The notes under the pieces: generated by a model
Database searches by the model: none
What the model was told of the DNA's origin: nothing
The model's input: only the letters and a program-made list of their open reading frames with translations
Shown here: in pieces, positions 14,683 to 24,085 of the stretch
Position numbering within the stretch: the stretch's first letter is position 1
Layout of the letters: each line of letters begins with the position of its first letter
Translations under genes and position numbers: made by a program
Assembly: GCA_017435565.1 (NCBI GenBank)
Contig: JAFSEU010000007.1
Span: forward strand, 1-34,151
DNA length: 34,151 bases
Direction of reading: 5' to 3'
Source: Oscillospiraceae bacterium
GTDB lineage: Bacteria; Bacillota; Clostridia; Oscillospirales; Ruminococcaceae

Positions 14683-16239
14683 TCATTGCGTTGTTACTTT
14701 GAGAAGCTCGACTTCGTCTTTGTCAAGCGAATTTGAACTGCTGTCGAGATAATCGTATACCTGCAAAGCAACACTTGTTACGTCGGCGGGAAGTTCAACC
14801 GTAATTGTGGCCTGACCGTTTTCGTCAAGCGCAATTTGACCGAGCGAGAGCTGAAACCACTTTCCACTGCTTCCCGTTTCTTCATTGACGGTGTTTGGAT
14901 CCCAATATCCCCAGCCCATATTCAGCTTGTTGTATGCTGCTGCAGAAAGGAGGAAGGTGACTTCTCTTTCACCGAGACCGTTGCACATACGCCATTTTCC
15001 TGCTGATTCTTCAGTATAGTTTACCGAAATTTTCGGCGTCGCTGTTTCATCTGATTGGAGCAGACTGCGCTTGAGAATGCACAAATCTACTGCGTTGAGC
15101 TGTACATCGCTGTAAAGGTCGGCGTTGGCGCTTGAAATATGCTTGACCTGCGTGCCGAGAAGGTGGCTTTGCAGATTCTGAACATCGGTTGTGTCAAGCA
15201 AGCCGTCCTCATTTGCGTCGCCTGCCATTTCAAATCCAAGCACCTGAAGAGTTTTGTTACCCGAATAGGTAACGCCCTCAGGCTCGGCGACATTTCGGAA
15301 GACCTGCGTTGAACAGTTCCATTCTTTGACAAGGTAGCAATCGGTTGTGTCCATATAAACGGTATTGTCATAAATCTTGTTGTTCTGTCCCCAGCCGTCA
15401 AGCTGAACGTTCAGGTCGAAGGCATAGAGAACATGTTCACAGCCGTTGCGGTATCCTGTGTTGTTGCGGATGATTCCGTTGTTTCCCTTTATTTCGACAA
15501 AGCTGTCGCCACCGTTTTCGCCCTTCATACCCGTTCCGTCAAATGTGCAGAATTCAACCACATTGCCGAGGGTGTATTCCTTGATATCAACGTGGTCGGC
15601 AGCGATGTTTGGCCCGAATCTGCAGCTCCTCACTGTATTGTAATGGCATTCATAGCTGTATCCTTCGGTGGATTTTGCGCTTCCGATGTACACTCCCTCG
15701 CCGTATTGCGGTGTGACGGTCCCTGCGTCGTGTATGTAGCAGTCCTCAACAAGATTGTAGCTGCTGCCGTCAATTATGTGTATTGCTTCTGAGCCGATGT
15801 TGTAAACCTCACAGCCTGAAATCACGCTGTGCTCGGACTGTTCAAGAAAAATTCCCTTTGATGCTTCGCAGATTATAAGGTCGCGGATTTCCCAATAGTT
15901 TCCCATAATTCTCAGTGCGACCTTGTTGTCTTGTGAAACGCCGCAGATTGTCGCAGGGTTTTCGCTGTCCTCACTACGGATGATTATATGTTCCTGTTCT
16001 GTACCGTCTGCCTCGGCAAAAAAAGCTGCCCATTTGCCAAGCCATTCGTCGTTCTGATATATTCCTTCCCGCAGGATTATTTCATCACCTGCTTGTACAT
16101 CAGCAAGAGCGGCAATCAGCTCTTCGGTGTTGGTGACAAGCACCTGATTTGTACCCTGAGCCTGTGAAACTGTTGGAAATGAGCTGAGCAGCAGTGCTGC
16201 GGATAATGCAGATGCGGCAAGTCTGAAACGAAGCTTCAT
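14683..16239 (-). CDS. Secreted right-handed beta-helix protein (putative polysaccharide lyase) with internal dockerin and C-terminal module
   Basis: A protein of 518 residues with a signal peptide (residues 1-28, ending SQAQG). Residues 32-335 form a parallel beta-helix with repeated strand-turn units of the pectate lyase/chondroitinase B type. HVDIKEYT around Lys220 and DSFVEIKGN recall PL9-like enzymes, in which a lysine acts as base; this is inference. Residues 339-395 are a type I dockerin: GDANEDGLLDTTD is a good calcium loop, while the second (ADLYSDVQLNAVD) lacks the usual glycine. Residues 410-518 form a module also found at the end of the GH44 protein here (MGWGYWDPN, SGKWFQLSLG, VALQVYDY, DEVELLKVTTQ). 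The likely role is cell-surface attack on pectin or another uronan as a cellulosome subunit. AGGAG precedes the start. Confidence 0.85.
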   Translation of the reverse strand: MKLRFRLAASALSAALLLSSFPTVSQAQGTNQVLVTNTEELIAALADVQAGDEIILREGIYQNDEWLGKWAAFFAEADGTEQEHIIIRSEDSENPATICGVSQDNKVALRIMGNYWEIRDLIICEASKGIFLEQSEHSVISGCEVYNIGSEAIHIIDGSSYNLVEDCYIHDAGTVTPQYGEGVYIGSAKSTEGYSYECHYNTVRSCRFGPNIAADHVDIKEYTLGNVVEFCTFDGTGMKGENGGDSFVEIKGNNGIIRNNTGYRNGCEHVLYAFDLNVQLDGWGQNNKIYDNTVYMDTTDCYLVKEWNCSTQVFRNVAEPEGVTYSGNKTLQVLGFEMAGDANEDGLLDTTDVQNLQSHLLGTQVKHISSANADLYSDVQLNAVDLCILKRSLLQSDETATPKISVNYTEESAGKWRMCNGLGEREVTFLLSAAAYNKLNMGWGYWDPNTVNEETGSSGKWFQLSLGQIALDENGQATITVELPADVTSVALQVYDYLDSSSNSLDKDEVELLKVTTQ

Positions 16240-16244
16240 AATAG

Positions 16245-16340
16245 TTACACTCCTGTTGTTAATAATTCTGTTTTCATAAGATACAAGTCAATTACATTAA
16301 GACAACCGTCTGAATCAAAATAATTACCTATTGCTTTGTT
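16245..16340 (-). pseudogene. Dockerin half-repeat fossil in the leader of the beta-helix gene
   Basis: On the minus strand the frame reads GNYFDSDGCLNVIDLYLMKT, then ELLTTGV and a stop five bases before the beta-helix start codon. The pattern D-S-D-G-x-L-N-x-x-D-L-x-x-M-K-x-x-L-L is that of one dockerin calcium loop and helix; the first ligand position is Tyr instead of Asp. It lies downstream of the predicted promoter (16348-16376), and the ribosome site of the beta-helix gene falls inside its last codons. The open frame extends to an ATG at 16433, but that is upstream of the promoter and not dockerin-like. Confidence 0.5.
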
Positions 16341-16347
16341 GATTTTA

Positions 16348-16376
16348 ATTGTAGCATAATCAGTCGGAAAACGCAA
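16348..16376 (-). promoter_or_regulatory. Promoter of the beta-helix gene
   Basis: On the minus strand: TTGCGT, 17-base spacer, TACAAT, giving a leader of about 100 bases. Confidence 0.65.
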
Positions 16377-16685
16377 GTAAAAAATGTGCATTTTAGCGAT
16401 TGTTTTTAATATTTTTGATTTGGTTATATGCAATATGCCGAGAAGAAAAGGACGCGCGGTGATGATAAAGCTTTATATATGGTTTATATGTTTGTTTTAT
16501 GATGAAAAATTACAATTTGTGATTTGTTAAAAAAATAAACAATTTAACCGTTGAGCTTTTAACAATGGCAAAATCGGGAAAAGTAAATGTTAATAGCTTG
16601 AAAAAACAAATAAAAACGGGTTGTAAATTTTGTTTATATTGATTGTAAATGATGAAATAGATTTTAAATTTTTACAAAAAATTCA

Positions 16686-16714
16686 TTGATATGCAAGTCG
16701 GCGTATAGTACTAT
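16686..16714 (+). promoter_or_regulatory. Promoter of the GH9 gene
   Basis: TTGATA, 17-base spacer, TACTAT, 60 bases before the start. The preceding stretch 16440-16680 is very A/T-rich with several TGTAAAT-like words and a TTGTAAA...TTTACAA pairing, but no gene. Confidence 0.6.
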
Positions 16715-16773
16715 TTAAATGTAAATGTATGCTTCGTCTGATAAAACAACAAATTTTGTAGGAGGTAAACGGA

Positions 16774-19700
16774 ATGATGAAAAAGCATTTGCGCATACCT
16801 GCAAAGCTGCTTTGCACTGCACTGAGCACGCTTGTACTTGCAGGTAGTGTAAGCACACCTTTTGCCGGTATTATTGGAAACGATTACAGAATTGAAGCTT
16901 CTGCCGAAAGCGATGTTTATGTAAACTTTGCCGAGGCGCTGCAGCTGTCGTTGTATTATTATGATGCAAACCGCTGCGGAGCAGGAATTACCGGCGGATG
17001 GCTTGAATGGAGAGGCGACTGTCACACAGAGGACGAATTTACCCCGTTGCAGCCGCTTGACCCCGAAACCAATTACGGTACAAATCTTTCGCAGGAATGG
17101 ATTGATGAGTATGGTTCATATCTTGATCCCGACGGTGACGGTTATGTTGACCTTATGGGCGGCTGGCACGACGCAGGCGACCACGTTAAATTCGGTCTGC
17201 CGGGCTCATATGCGGCTTCAACGGTCGGCTGGGGATATTATGAATTCAAGGACGCATATGTCGAAACCGGCAATCAGGAGCACGTTGAAGATATCTTGCG
17301 TTGGATAAACGATTATTACCTCAAGGTTACATATCTTGATGAAAACGGCGATATGATTGCTTATTGCTATCAGGTCGGCGAGGGCAATATCGACCACAAT
17401 TACTGGAATGCGCCCGAATTGCAGAACACCTCGCTGCTTGATTTTGCACGTCCTGCATATTTTGCAACTGATGAAGCTCCCGGAATCGACCAGACAGCCG
17501 GCGCTGCAGCATCGCTTGCGGTGAATTATCTGAATTTTAAGGATTCTGACCCTGAATATGCGCAGAAGTGTCTGGATTATGCCGTTGCGATGTATGAGTT
17601 TTGCCGTAAGTATTATGACAACAGCGGAGATTCGGGCGGACCTTTAGGCTATGACGGCGGATTCTACACATCTAGCTATTGCTATGATGAGCTTGCATGG
17701 TGCGCCGTGTGGCTTTATGAATGCACAGGAGATTATGATTATATCGAGCACATAATTTCAGTTGATACGGATACAGTTATGGAAAACGGCTCGCACCCTT
17801 ATGACGGATATCTTTGCAGAATCATTGAAGATACAGGAAACTGCTGGCAGAATATCTGGGTGCACTGCTGGGATACAATCTGGGGCGGCGTTTTTGCAAA
17901 GCTCGCTCCGATAACAAATACAGCTCGCGATTGGTATATTTTCCGCTGGAATCTTGAATACTGGTCGGGACTCGAACATCTCGATGTCGGCGATGTTACA
18001 GTTTTGTGGGACCAGCCGTATGTTTATGAAGAAAAGTTTGATACATCCAGCACCACATACCTTGCAAAAACGCCTGCCGGATTTTCTATGCTGAATAACT
18101 ATGGTTCGTGCAGATATAACTGCTCAGCTCAGCTTTGTGCACTGGTCTATGCAAAATACTGCCCCGAAAGTGAAGAGGACAATATGCGTTTTGCAGACTG
18201 GGCGTTGACGCAGATGATTTATATTATGGGCGACAACCCAATGGGCTACTCCTATATCGTCGGCTATTCCGATAAATATGCATCACACCCGCACCATAGG
18301 GCGTCGCACGGTTCAATCACCCTGAATATGGATGACCCTGTTGATCAGACTCACGTTTTGTGGGGCGCTCTTGTCGGCGGACCTGATCAGGAGGATTATC
18401 ACAACGATGTTACCTCGGATTATATCTATAATGAGGTGGCTGTTGACTATAATGCAGCTTTTGTCGGTGCGTGTGCAGGTTTTTACAATTATTACGGAAA
18501 GAACGAAGAAATTGTAGATTCTTCAGTGCCGAGAGAGAACTTTCCGCCTGCGGAAAATGCGGACGGAAGCATTATAGAATATTCAGTTGCTTCAAAGCTT
18601 GAGCAGGAAAACTTAGAACGCACGCAGGTTTCAATTCAGTTTACTGCAAATACCAAGCTTCCGCCGAGATATACAGATAATATTACTGTTCGTTATTGGT
18701 TTGATATATCAGAGCTTGTCGCCGCAGGGCAGACGATTGATGATTGCAGGGTTGACGTGTATTATGACCAGAACGAAGCCAGCTATGATTCGCCTGCAAG
18801 CGTTTCGGACTTTGTGCAATGGGGTACGGGAAATCTTTATTATGTAGAAATTGACTGGGGCGACAGCCTTATTTTCGGCACAAGGGAAATTCAGATTGGT
18901 CTGATTGTTTCACAGGATGCTAACTACAACAGTAACTGGGATCCTGCAAATGATTACAGTCGTGAGGGTATAATTGAAACCTACACGGATAATGAGCAGA
19001 TATGTATGTATGTTGATGATGAGCTTGTCTGGGGTGTTGAGCCTGAATACAGCGAAGCTTCAAGCGGTGGAGATGTTGAAAGGGCGGCAGTCATAACAGC
19101 ATATTCAAAATGTTCTGCGCTTGACGGTGAAATGGCAGATATCTGTGCTTGCATAAAGCTGGAAAACACAGGAAATGATTCGGTAAATCTTGATGATGTA
19201 ACAATTCGTTACTGGTTTACGGATGATTATAATGCAAGCCTTGATTATTGCTTTGACTATGCTCATCTTGGCGAGGATAACTTCGTCGGTACATTCGGAA
19301 AGACGGATGAATCCTACGAAACCGCCGATTCATATTTTGAAATTTCACTTAACAGCGGACTTGGCGTGCTCGGCGCAAACGGCACTTCGGGCGATATTCA
19401 GTTCCGAATTATTGATAACGCTTATTCAGCCTTTTCACAGGTAAATGATTATTCATACAATGCCTCGGAAGAATATATCGAAAACGAACACATCACAGTA
19501 TATGTTGACGGTGTGCTTGTATACGGCATCGAGCCCGACGGTGACAGTGCTGACGGAACAGTAAGCGGAGGCACGGACGCCGAAAGGCTTTACGGTGACT
19601 TGAACGGTGACGGCGTTGTCAATTCTATTGACGCTACAATTTCGGTTCGTCATGCTTTGGGTGTGCTCACTCTTGACGAGGATGTCGTTAAATATGCGGA

Positions 19701-19788
19701 TGTCAATGGCGACGGTGTTGCCAATTCAATTGATTCCACGATTATTACGAGGCATGCGCTTGGAGTTATTCCTTCGCTGCCGATATAA
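16774..19788 (+). CDS. Cellulosomal GH9 endoglucanase with two CBM3-like modules and a C-terminal dockerin
   Basis: A protein of 1004 residues. A signal peptide covers about residues 1-44. The GH9 catalytic domain (about 48-585) has GGWHDAGDHVKFGLP with the two catalytic-base aspartates (Asp133, Asp136), HPHHRASHGS, and the proton donor Glu554 in NEVAVDYNAAF. It is followed by a CBM3c-type module (about 600-755, NITVRYWFDISEL to ELVWGVEP) as in theme-B processive endoglucanases, and a second CBM3-like module (about 771-918, VTIRYWFTDDY to VLVYGIEP). Residues 940-1004 are a type I dockerin with two canonical loops, GDLNGDGVVNSID and ADVNGDGVANSID, and RHALG helices. The enzyme probably cleaves cellulose or other beta-1,4-glucans outside the cell while docked to a scaffoldin. 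AGGAGG precedes the start; a second ATG follows directly. Confidence 0.96.
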   Translation: MMKKHLRIPAKLLCTALSTLVLAGSVSTPFAGIIGNDYRIEASAESDVYVNFAEALQLSLYYYDANRCGAGITGGWLEWRGDCHTEDEFTPLQPLDPETNYGTNLSQEWIDEYGSYLDPDGDGYVDLMGGWHDAGDHVKFGLPGSYAASTVGWGYYEFKDAYVETGNQEHVEDILRWINDYYLKVTYLDENGDMIAYCYQVGEGNIDHNYWNAPELQNTSLLDFARPAYFATDEAPGIDQTAGAAASLAVNYLNFKDSDPEYAQKCLDYAVAMYEFCRKYYDNSGDSGGPLGYDGGFYTSSYCYDELAWCAVWLYECTGDYDYIEHIISVDTDTVMENGSHPYDGYLCRIIEDTGNCWQNIWVHCWDTIWGGVFAKLAPITNTARDWYIFRWNLEYWSGLEHLDVGDVTVLWDQPYVYEEKFDTSSTTYLAKTPAGFSMLNNYGSCRYNCSAQLCALVYAKYCPESEEDNMRFADWALTQMIYIMGDNPMGYSYIVGYSDKYASHPHHRASHGSITLNMDDPVDQTHVLWGALVGGPDQEDYHNDVTSDYIYNEVAVDYNAAFVGACAGFYNYYGKNEEIVDSSVPRENFPPAENADGSIIEYSVASKLEQENLERTQVSIQFTANTKLPPRYTDNITVRYWFDISELVAAGQTIDDCRVDVYYDQNEASYDSPASVSDFVQWGTGNLYYVEIDWGDSLIFGTREIQIGLIVSQDANYNSNWDPANDYSREGIIETYTDNEQICMYVDDELVWGVEPEYSEASSGGDVERAAVITAYSKCSALDGEMADICACIKLENTGNDSVNLDDVTIRYWFTDDYNASLDYCFDYAHLGEDNFVGTFGKTDESYETADSYFEISLNSGLGVLGANGTSGDIQFRIIDNAYSAFSQVNDYSYNASEEYIENEHITVYVDGVLVYGIEPDGDSADGTVSGGTDAERLYGDLNGDGVVNSIDATISVRHALGVLTLDEDVVKYADVNGDGVANSIDSTIITRHALGVIPSLPI

Positions 19789-19798
19789 AGCAGCAGAG

Positions 19799-19837
19799 AA
19801 AATGTCTTCGGATTTTAAAATCCGAAGACATTTTTTA
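19799..19837 (+). terminator. Terminator of the GH9 gene
   Basis: A perfect 36-base palindrome with 18-base arms (AAAATGTCTTCGGATTTT and its complement) followed by more T. Confidence 0.9.
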
Positions 19838-19846
19838 TATATTTTC

Positions 19847-19875
19847 TTGCAATTTAAAGAGAATAGTTATATAAT
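19847..19875 (+). promoter_or_regulatory. Promoter of the GH44 gene
   Basis: TTGCAA, 17-base spacer, TATAAT, 75 bases upstream of the start codon and directly after the GH9 terminator. Confidence 0.75.
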
Positions 19876-19950
19876 AAGTATATATGTTTTTTGGCATGGC
19901 TGTCAAGGCTGTGCATACGATTGGATAATGAATCAAAGAGAGGTAAATTT

Positions 19951-22158
19951 ATGAAAAAAAAGGTCTTTGCTGCCGCGTTGGCAGCAGTCACTCTCGGCGG
20001 AGTTGTGATACCTCCGTCATCGGCTCTCAGAACACAGGCGGCAAACAGCTATGATCTGAGTGTCAACGTCAATCTTTACGGAACGCAGAAAACGATAAGT
20101 CCGTATATTTACGGAATCAATGATGCAGGATATCTTGATGATGTCACCGCAACTGCGGTGCGCCAGGGCGGAAACCGTTATTCGGCATATAACTGGGAGA
20201 ATAATTACTCCAATGCGGGTGCGGACTGGTTGCATAGCTCCGATACATATCTGACAACGGGCTATGATTCGTCTTTGGCGTCAACTCCCGGTGCGTGCGC
20301 TATTCATCTTTCGCAGGATGCACAGGCAAACAATGTTGACTATAAAGTTGCGACAATTCAGATGGCGGGCTATGCTTCTGCTGATAAGAATGGAAGCGTT
20401 TCAACCTCCGAGGCTCCTCCTTCATCACGCTGGAAGCAGGTTGTTGCAACGAAAGGCTCTGCGTTTTCGCTCACCCCTGATACTACCGATGATTATGTTT
20501 ATATGGACGAGTATGTGAACTATCTTGTTCAGACTTTGGGCGATTCCACTACCTCAACGGGAATTCAGGCATACAATCTCGACAATGAACCCAGCCTCTG
20601 GTCATCAACGCATTCGATAATGCATTCCGATAAGACTACCTGCGAAGAAATTGTTTCAAAATCGACTGAGTTTGCCTCGGCAATCAAATCCGTTGACCCG
20701 AACGCCGAGGTTTACGGGCTTGCCCTTTTCGGCGTCGGAGCCTATATGAGCTTTAATTCCGCGTCTGATTGGGAAAGCACATATTCTTCTCAGTATGACT
20801 GGTTTGTCTCATATTATCTCGATAAAATGCAGGACGCAGAGGTTGCTTCCGGCAAGCGATTGATCGATGCAATTGACCTTCATTATTATTCTGAAGACAC
20901 AGGCCAGTGCCGTGTAACTGCCTGCACCGATAATACACATACATCATGCGTTCAGGCGAGAGTGCAGGCACCCCGTTCGCTGTATGACGCAACATATACC
21001 GAAAACAGCTGGATAGGGCAGTGGTGCTCTCAGTATCTGCCCGTTCTTCCGAAAGTCCACGACTCCATAAATACATATTACCCCGGAACAAAGCTTGCTA
21101 TGACTGAATACAACTTCGGCGGCGGAGACCATATTTCAGGCGCCATTGCACAGGCTGACGCGCTTGGTGCTTTTGCTGCGAATGATGTTTATATCGCAAC
21201 ATTGTGGCCTTTGACAGACAGCATAGATTATCAGCTGGCTGCAATTGATTTGTACACCAATTATGACGGCAACGGTTCGTCCTTCGGTGATACTCTCGTA
21301 GCATCGTCAACATCCGATATTTCTCTTGCAACCTCTTATGCATCGATTAACGGCTCTGATGCATCAAAGGTGACAATGGTTCTTACAAACAAAAGCCTTG
21401 ATCAGGCTCAGAACGCAACAATTACACTTGCCTCCGACGCTGATTATTCATCTGCTGCAGTTTACGGAATCACAGGTGATTCCAGCGAAATTCAGTTTAT
21501 GCAGACGGTCGATAACATCGAAAACAACAGCTTTACTCTTCAGATTCCCGCACTCAGCGTTGTTCAGATTGAAATCACCTCTGACGGATATGTAATGCTC
21601 GGTGATGTGAATAACGACGGTAGTGTGGATATCAACGATGCTTCTCTTATGAAGGATTATATCCACAGAGTTCCCGAAAGCGTTGTTTCGTATCCTCAAG
21701 CTGATATGAATGAAAACGGCAAGGTTGAAATTGTTGATTATCTGACTCTCGTAAGACGTCTTAATGCTTACTATATTCCTGTTGAAACACCCCAGTCGTT
21801 TGAAGAAATCGGTACTGCAAAATGGAAGATTAAGGATGGCGTTGACGGAAAAACGCTGACCTGTACCTTTGCCGGCGGCTCGGGCTATAAGGCAAGCCTT
21901 GGCTACGGATATTGGGATCCCGTTGCTATTGACGAATCTACGGGTGAAGCAGGCGCGTGGATTCAGAATGATGATACCTCGCTTGGCAGCATAAGCTTCA
22001 ACAGCAGCGGTATTGCAACGTTAAGCTTTGTTGTTCCCGACAATGCGCAGAGTCTGCAGGTTGAGGTATATTATTACGCATATTACGACCAGAGCCTTGG
22101 TAGCGATGTTGAATGTGACAAGGCGGAAGTAGTATTGCAAAGTGTGACTACTCATTGA
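19951..22158 (+). CDS. Secreted GH44 endoglucanase/xyloglucanase with internal dockerin and C-terminal module
   Basis: A protein of 735 residues from the start at 19951 (AGAGAGG upstream, then a typical MKKKVFAAAL signal peptide ending near residue 31). The in-frame ATG at 19891 lacks a signal-peptide context. The GH44 domain (about 33-540) has the proton donor Glu213 in YNLDNEPSLW and the nucleophile Glu386 in MTEYNFGGG. GH44 enzymes act on xyloglucan, mixed-linkage glucan and carboxymethylcellulose. A dockerin follows at about 549-612 (GDVNNDGSVDIND; second loop ADMNENGKVEIVD), unusually not at the end: residues 624-735 form a module shared with the beta-helix protein (LGYGYWDPV, GAWIQNDDTSLGSI, LQVEVYYY, KAEVVLQSVTTH). 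It has its own promoter and terminator. Confidence 0.95.
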   Translation: MKKKVFAAALAAVTLGGVVIPPSSALRTQAANSYDLSVNVNLYGTQKTISPYIYGINDAGYLDDVTATAVRQGGNRYSAYNWENNYSNAGADWLHSSDTYLTTGYDSSLASTPGACAIHLSQDAQANNVDYKVATIQMAGYASADKNGSVSTSEAPPSSRWKQVVATKGSAFSLTPDTTDDYVYMDEYVNYLVQTLGDSTTSTGIQAYNLDNEPSLWSSTHSIMHSDKTTCEEIVSKSTEFASAIKSVDPNAEVYGLALFGVGAYMSFNSASDWESTYSSQYDWFVSYYLDKMQDAEVASGKRLIDAIDLHYYSEDTGQCRVTACTDNTHTSCVQARVQAPRSLYDATYTENSWIGQWCSQYLPVLPKVHDSINTYYPGTKLAMTEYNFGGGDHISGAIAQADALGAFAANDVYIATLWPLTDSIDYQLAAIDLYTNYDGNGSSFGDTLVASSTSDISLATSYASINGSDASKVTMVLTNKSLDQAQNATITLASDADYSSAAVYGITGDSSEIQFMQTVDNIENNSFTLQIPALSVVQIEITSDGYVMLGDVNNDGSVDINDASLMKDYIHRVPESVVSYPQADMNENGKVEIVDYLTLVRRLNAYYIPVETPQSFEEIGTAKWKIKDGVDGKTLTCTFAGGSGYKASLGYGYWDPVAIDESTGEAGAWIQNDDTSLGSISFNSSGIATLSFVVPDNAQSLQVEVYYYAYYDQSLGSDVECDKAEVVLQSVTTH

Positions 22159-22168
22159 CAAAAAACTT

Positions 22169-22203
22169 AATGCTGTCCGATTTTTCTTGGGCAGCATTTT
22201 TGT
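22169..22203 (+). terminator. Terminator of the GH44 gene
   Basis: Stem AATGCTGTCC/GGGCAGCATT (one G-U pair) followed by TTTTTG. Confidence 0.8.
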
Positions 22204-22244
22204 TGAAATATATGGCAAAATAATACCGAAGGGAGAAAGATGCA

Positions 22245-23414
22245 ATGCTCGATTTTACATATTACGCTCCGACAAAGGTGCATTTCGGAAAAGGCAAACA
22301 CAAGGACGTCGGAAAAATCATAAAAGAATACGGCTATAAAAGAATTATGCTGCAATACGGCAAAGGCAGCATAAAGAAAAGCGGTTTGTATGAAGAGGTT
22401 ATTAAGGCGCTTGCCGAAAATGATATAGAAGTTGTTGAAATGGGCGGTGTTGAGCCGAACCCGAAAATTTCATTTGTCAGAGAGGCGGTAAAGCTAGCTC
22501 GTGAAAGAAATGTTGAAATGATTCTTGCAGTAGGCGGCGGAAGCGTTATCGATTCGTGCAAATATACTGCCGCAGGCGCTGTGAACGACTGTGATGTGTG
22601 GGAGTTTCCGACAAGGAAAACCATCCCTTCAAAAAGCCTGCCCGTTGGTTGTATTCTCACAATTGCGGCGGCAGGCAGTGAGATGAGCTGTTCAGCAGTA
22701 ATCACCAATACCGAGCTTAATATGAAGCGTGGCTTTAACAATGAGGTCAACAGATGTAAATTTGCGATATGCAACCCAGAGCTGACATATACAGTATCAG
22801 AATATCATACCGCCTGCGGAATTGTTGATATAATGGCGCACACAATGGAGCGATATTTCACCGTGTGCGAGCCGACCGACCTTACCGACCGCATTGCCGA
22901 GAGCATTCTCAAATCGGTTGTCGGTGCAGGAAGAGTTCTTATGGAGAATCCTTGCGATTATGATGCCAGAGCGACTGTGATGTGGGCTTCGAGCCTTTCA
23001 CACAACGATCTGACAGGCTGCGGAAGAGAAAACGTGTTGGCTGTGCACCAGCTTGAGCACGCTTTGAGCGGCGAGTATGATTATATTGCTCACGGTGCGG
23101 GTCTTGCCGTGCTTTTCCCTGCGTGGGCAAGATATGTCTGCAAATATAATATATCAAGGTTTGCGCAGTTTGCACGCCGTGTGTGGGACGTTTCCGATAC
23201 TGATGATGCGGCGGCGGCATATGGCGGAATTGAAAAAATGGCACAGTTTTTTGCGGATATTAAAATGCCGTTAAGGCTGCGTGATTTTGATATTCCTTCA
23301 GATTGCAGCGCTCGCCTTGCGGATTTGTGCACCTTTGGAAAACAGCGTGAAATCAAAAGCTTTATAAGCCTTGATTATGACAGAGTCAGGGAGATTTTTG
23401 AAAGCTGTTGGTGA
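22245..23414 (+). CDS. Iron-containing alcohol dehydrogenase (butanol-dehydrogenase-like)
   Basis: A protein of 389 residues of group III, NAD(P)-dependent alcohol dehydrogenases. The start FTYYAPTKVHFGKG is typical of the BDH branch; GGGSVIDSCK is the nucleotide-binding glycine motif; metal ligands are visible in CGIVDIMAHTMERYF (Asp and His), HQLEHALSG and AHGAGLA. It reduces an aldehyde to an alcohol, or the reverse; the substrate cannot be told. It could in principle reduce lactaldehyde from the fucose operon 14 kb away, but BDH-type sequence and distance give little support. GGGAG precedes the start. The next gene begins five bases later. Confidence 0.93.
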   Translation: MLDFTYYAPTKVHFGKGKHKDVGKIIKEYGYKRIMLQYGKGSIKKSGLYEEVIKALAENDIEVVEMGGVEPNPKISFVREAVKLARERNVEMILAVGGGSVIDSCKYTAAGAVNDCDVWEFPTRKTIPSKSLPVGCILTIAAAGSEMSCSAVITNTELNMKRGFNNEVNRCKFAICNPELTYTVSEYHTACGIVDIMAHTMERYFTVCEPTDLTDRIAESILKSVVGAGRVLMENPCDYDARATVMWASSLSHNDLTGCGRENVLAVHQLEHALSGEYDYIAHGAGLAVLFPAWARYVCKYNISRFAQFARRVWDVSDTDDAAAAYGGIEKMAQFFADIKMPLRLRDFDIPSDCSARLADLCTFGKQREIKSFISLDYDRVREIFESCW

Positions 23415-23418
23415 TTTG

Positions 23419-24009
23419 ATGAAAAACAATCGCTTTGTAATAAGGATACTGATATTTTTGTGCATAGCCGCTGTTCCTATTGCTGCTATTGCTTATAACC
23501 GATATAAGGATAATGTTTATCCATATCAATATGCTAAGGAATATTTTGAACAGAATGAGGATCGATTTTCAGATATAGCACTGTATTTCGCTGATATTGG
23601 CATTGAAAATATACGTACAGCATATATGAGAGATTATGGCTATTTGGAAATATTGATGTATAACAGTGGTTTTGAGAAAATTGATGTATATTCTGATTCG
23701 GGCTTTCAGGCTTACAAAGCCCTTCGGGATGAATACGATTCTGACCCTGATAATACCGGATATCAGGAATATATGCTTGGATATGTCGATGCAGAATACG
23801 AGAAAGACGGAGATGTGTTTGTTTCGATACCTGTATATGTAAGAGAGCTGGAATGGGACGGGGATGTTGACGCTCCCAACAAGGTTTTATACTATATTGC
23901 GTATTACGACGAAGGATATGAGCTTGACAGCAGTTTGCTGTATTTTAGTGAAAAGTACGCAGTTGCTGAAAATTGGTTTGTCTATTCTCGTTCCTCAGGC
24001 GTTGGCTGA
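23419..24009 (+). CDS. Small membrane-anchored protein of unknown function
   Basis: A protein of 196 residues starting MKNNRFVIRILIF at 23419. One N-terminal membrane helix (about residues 6-25, ILIFLCIAAVPIAAIAY) is followed by a soluble part outside the membrane, rich in Tyr, Asp and Glu. No known domain is recognised. The ribosome site is weak, and the gene begins five bases after the alcohol dehydrogenase stop, so translational coupling is likely. A longer reading from 23371 overlaps the previous gene and is less likely. The coding style matches its neighbours. Confidence 0.65.
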   Translation: MKNNRFVIRILIFLCIAAVPIAAIAYNRYKDNVYPYQYAKEYFEQNEDRFSDIALYFADIGIENIRTAYMRDYGYLEILMYNSGFEKIDVYSDSGFQAYKALRDEYDSDPDNTGYQEYMLGYVDAEYEKDGDVFVSIPVYVRELEWDGDVDAPNKVLYYIAYYDEGYELDSSLLYFSEKYAVAENWFVYSRSSGVG

Positions 24010-24085
24010 TTGATATCGTAATGATTTTTGTGCTGTGTGACAAAAATATTCGCTTGGATGTTCGTTGATTTTATAGAGTTTTTGC

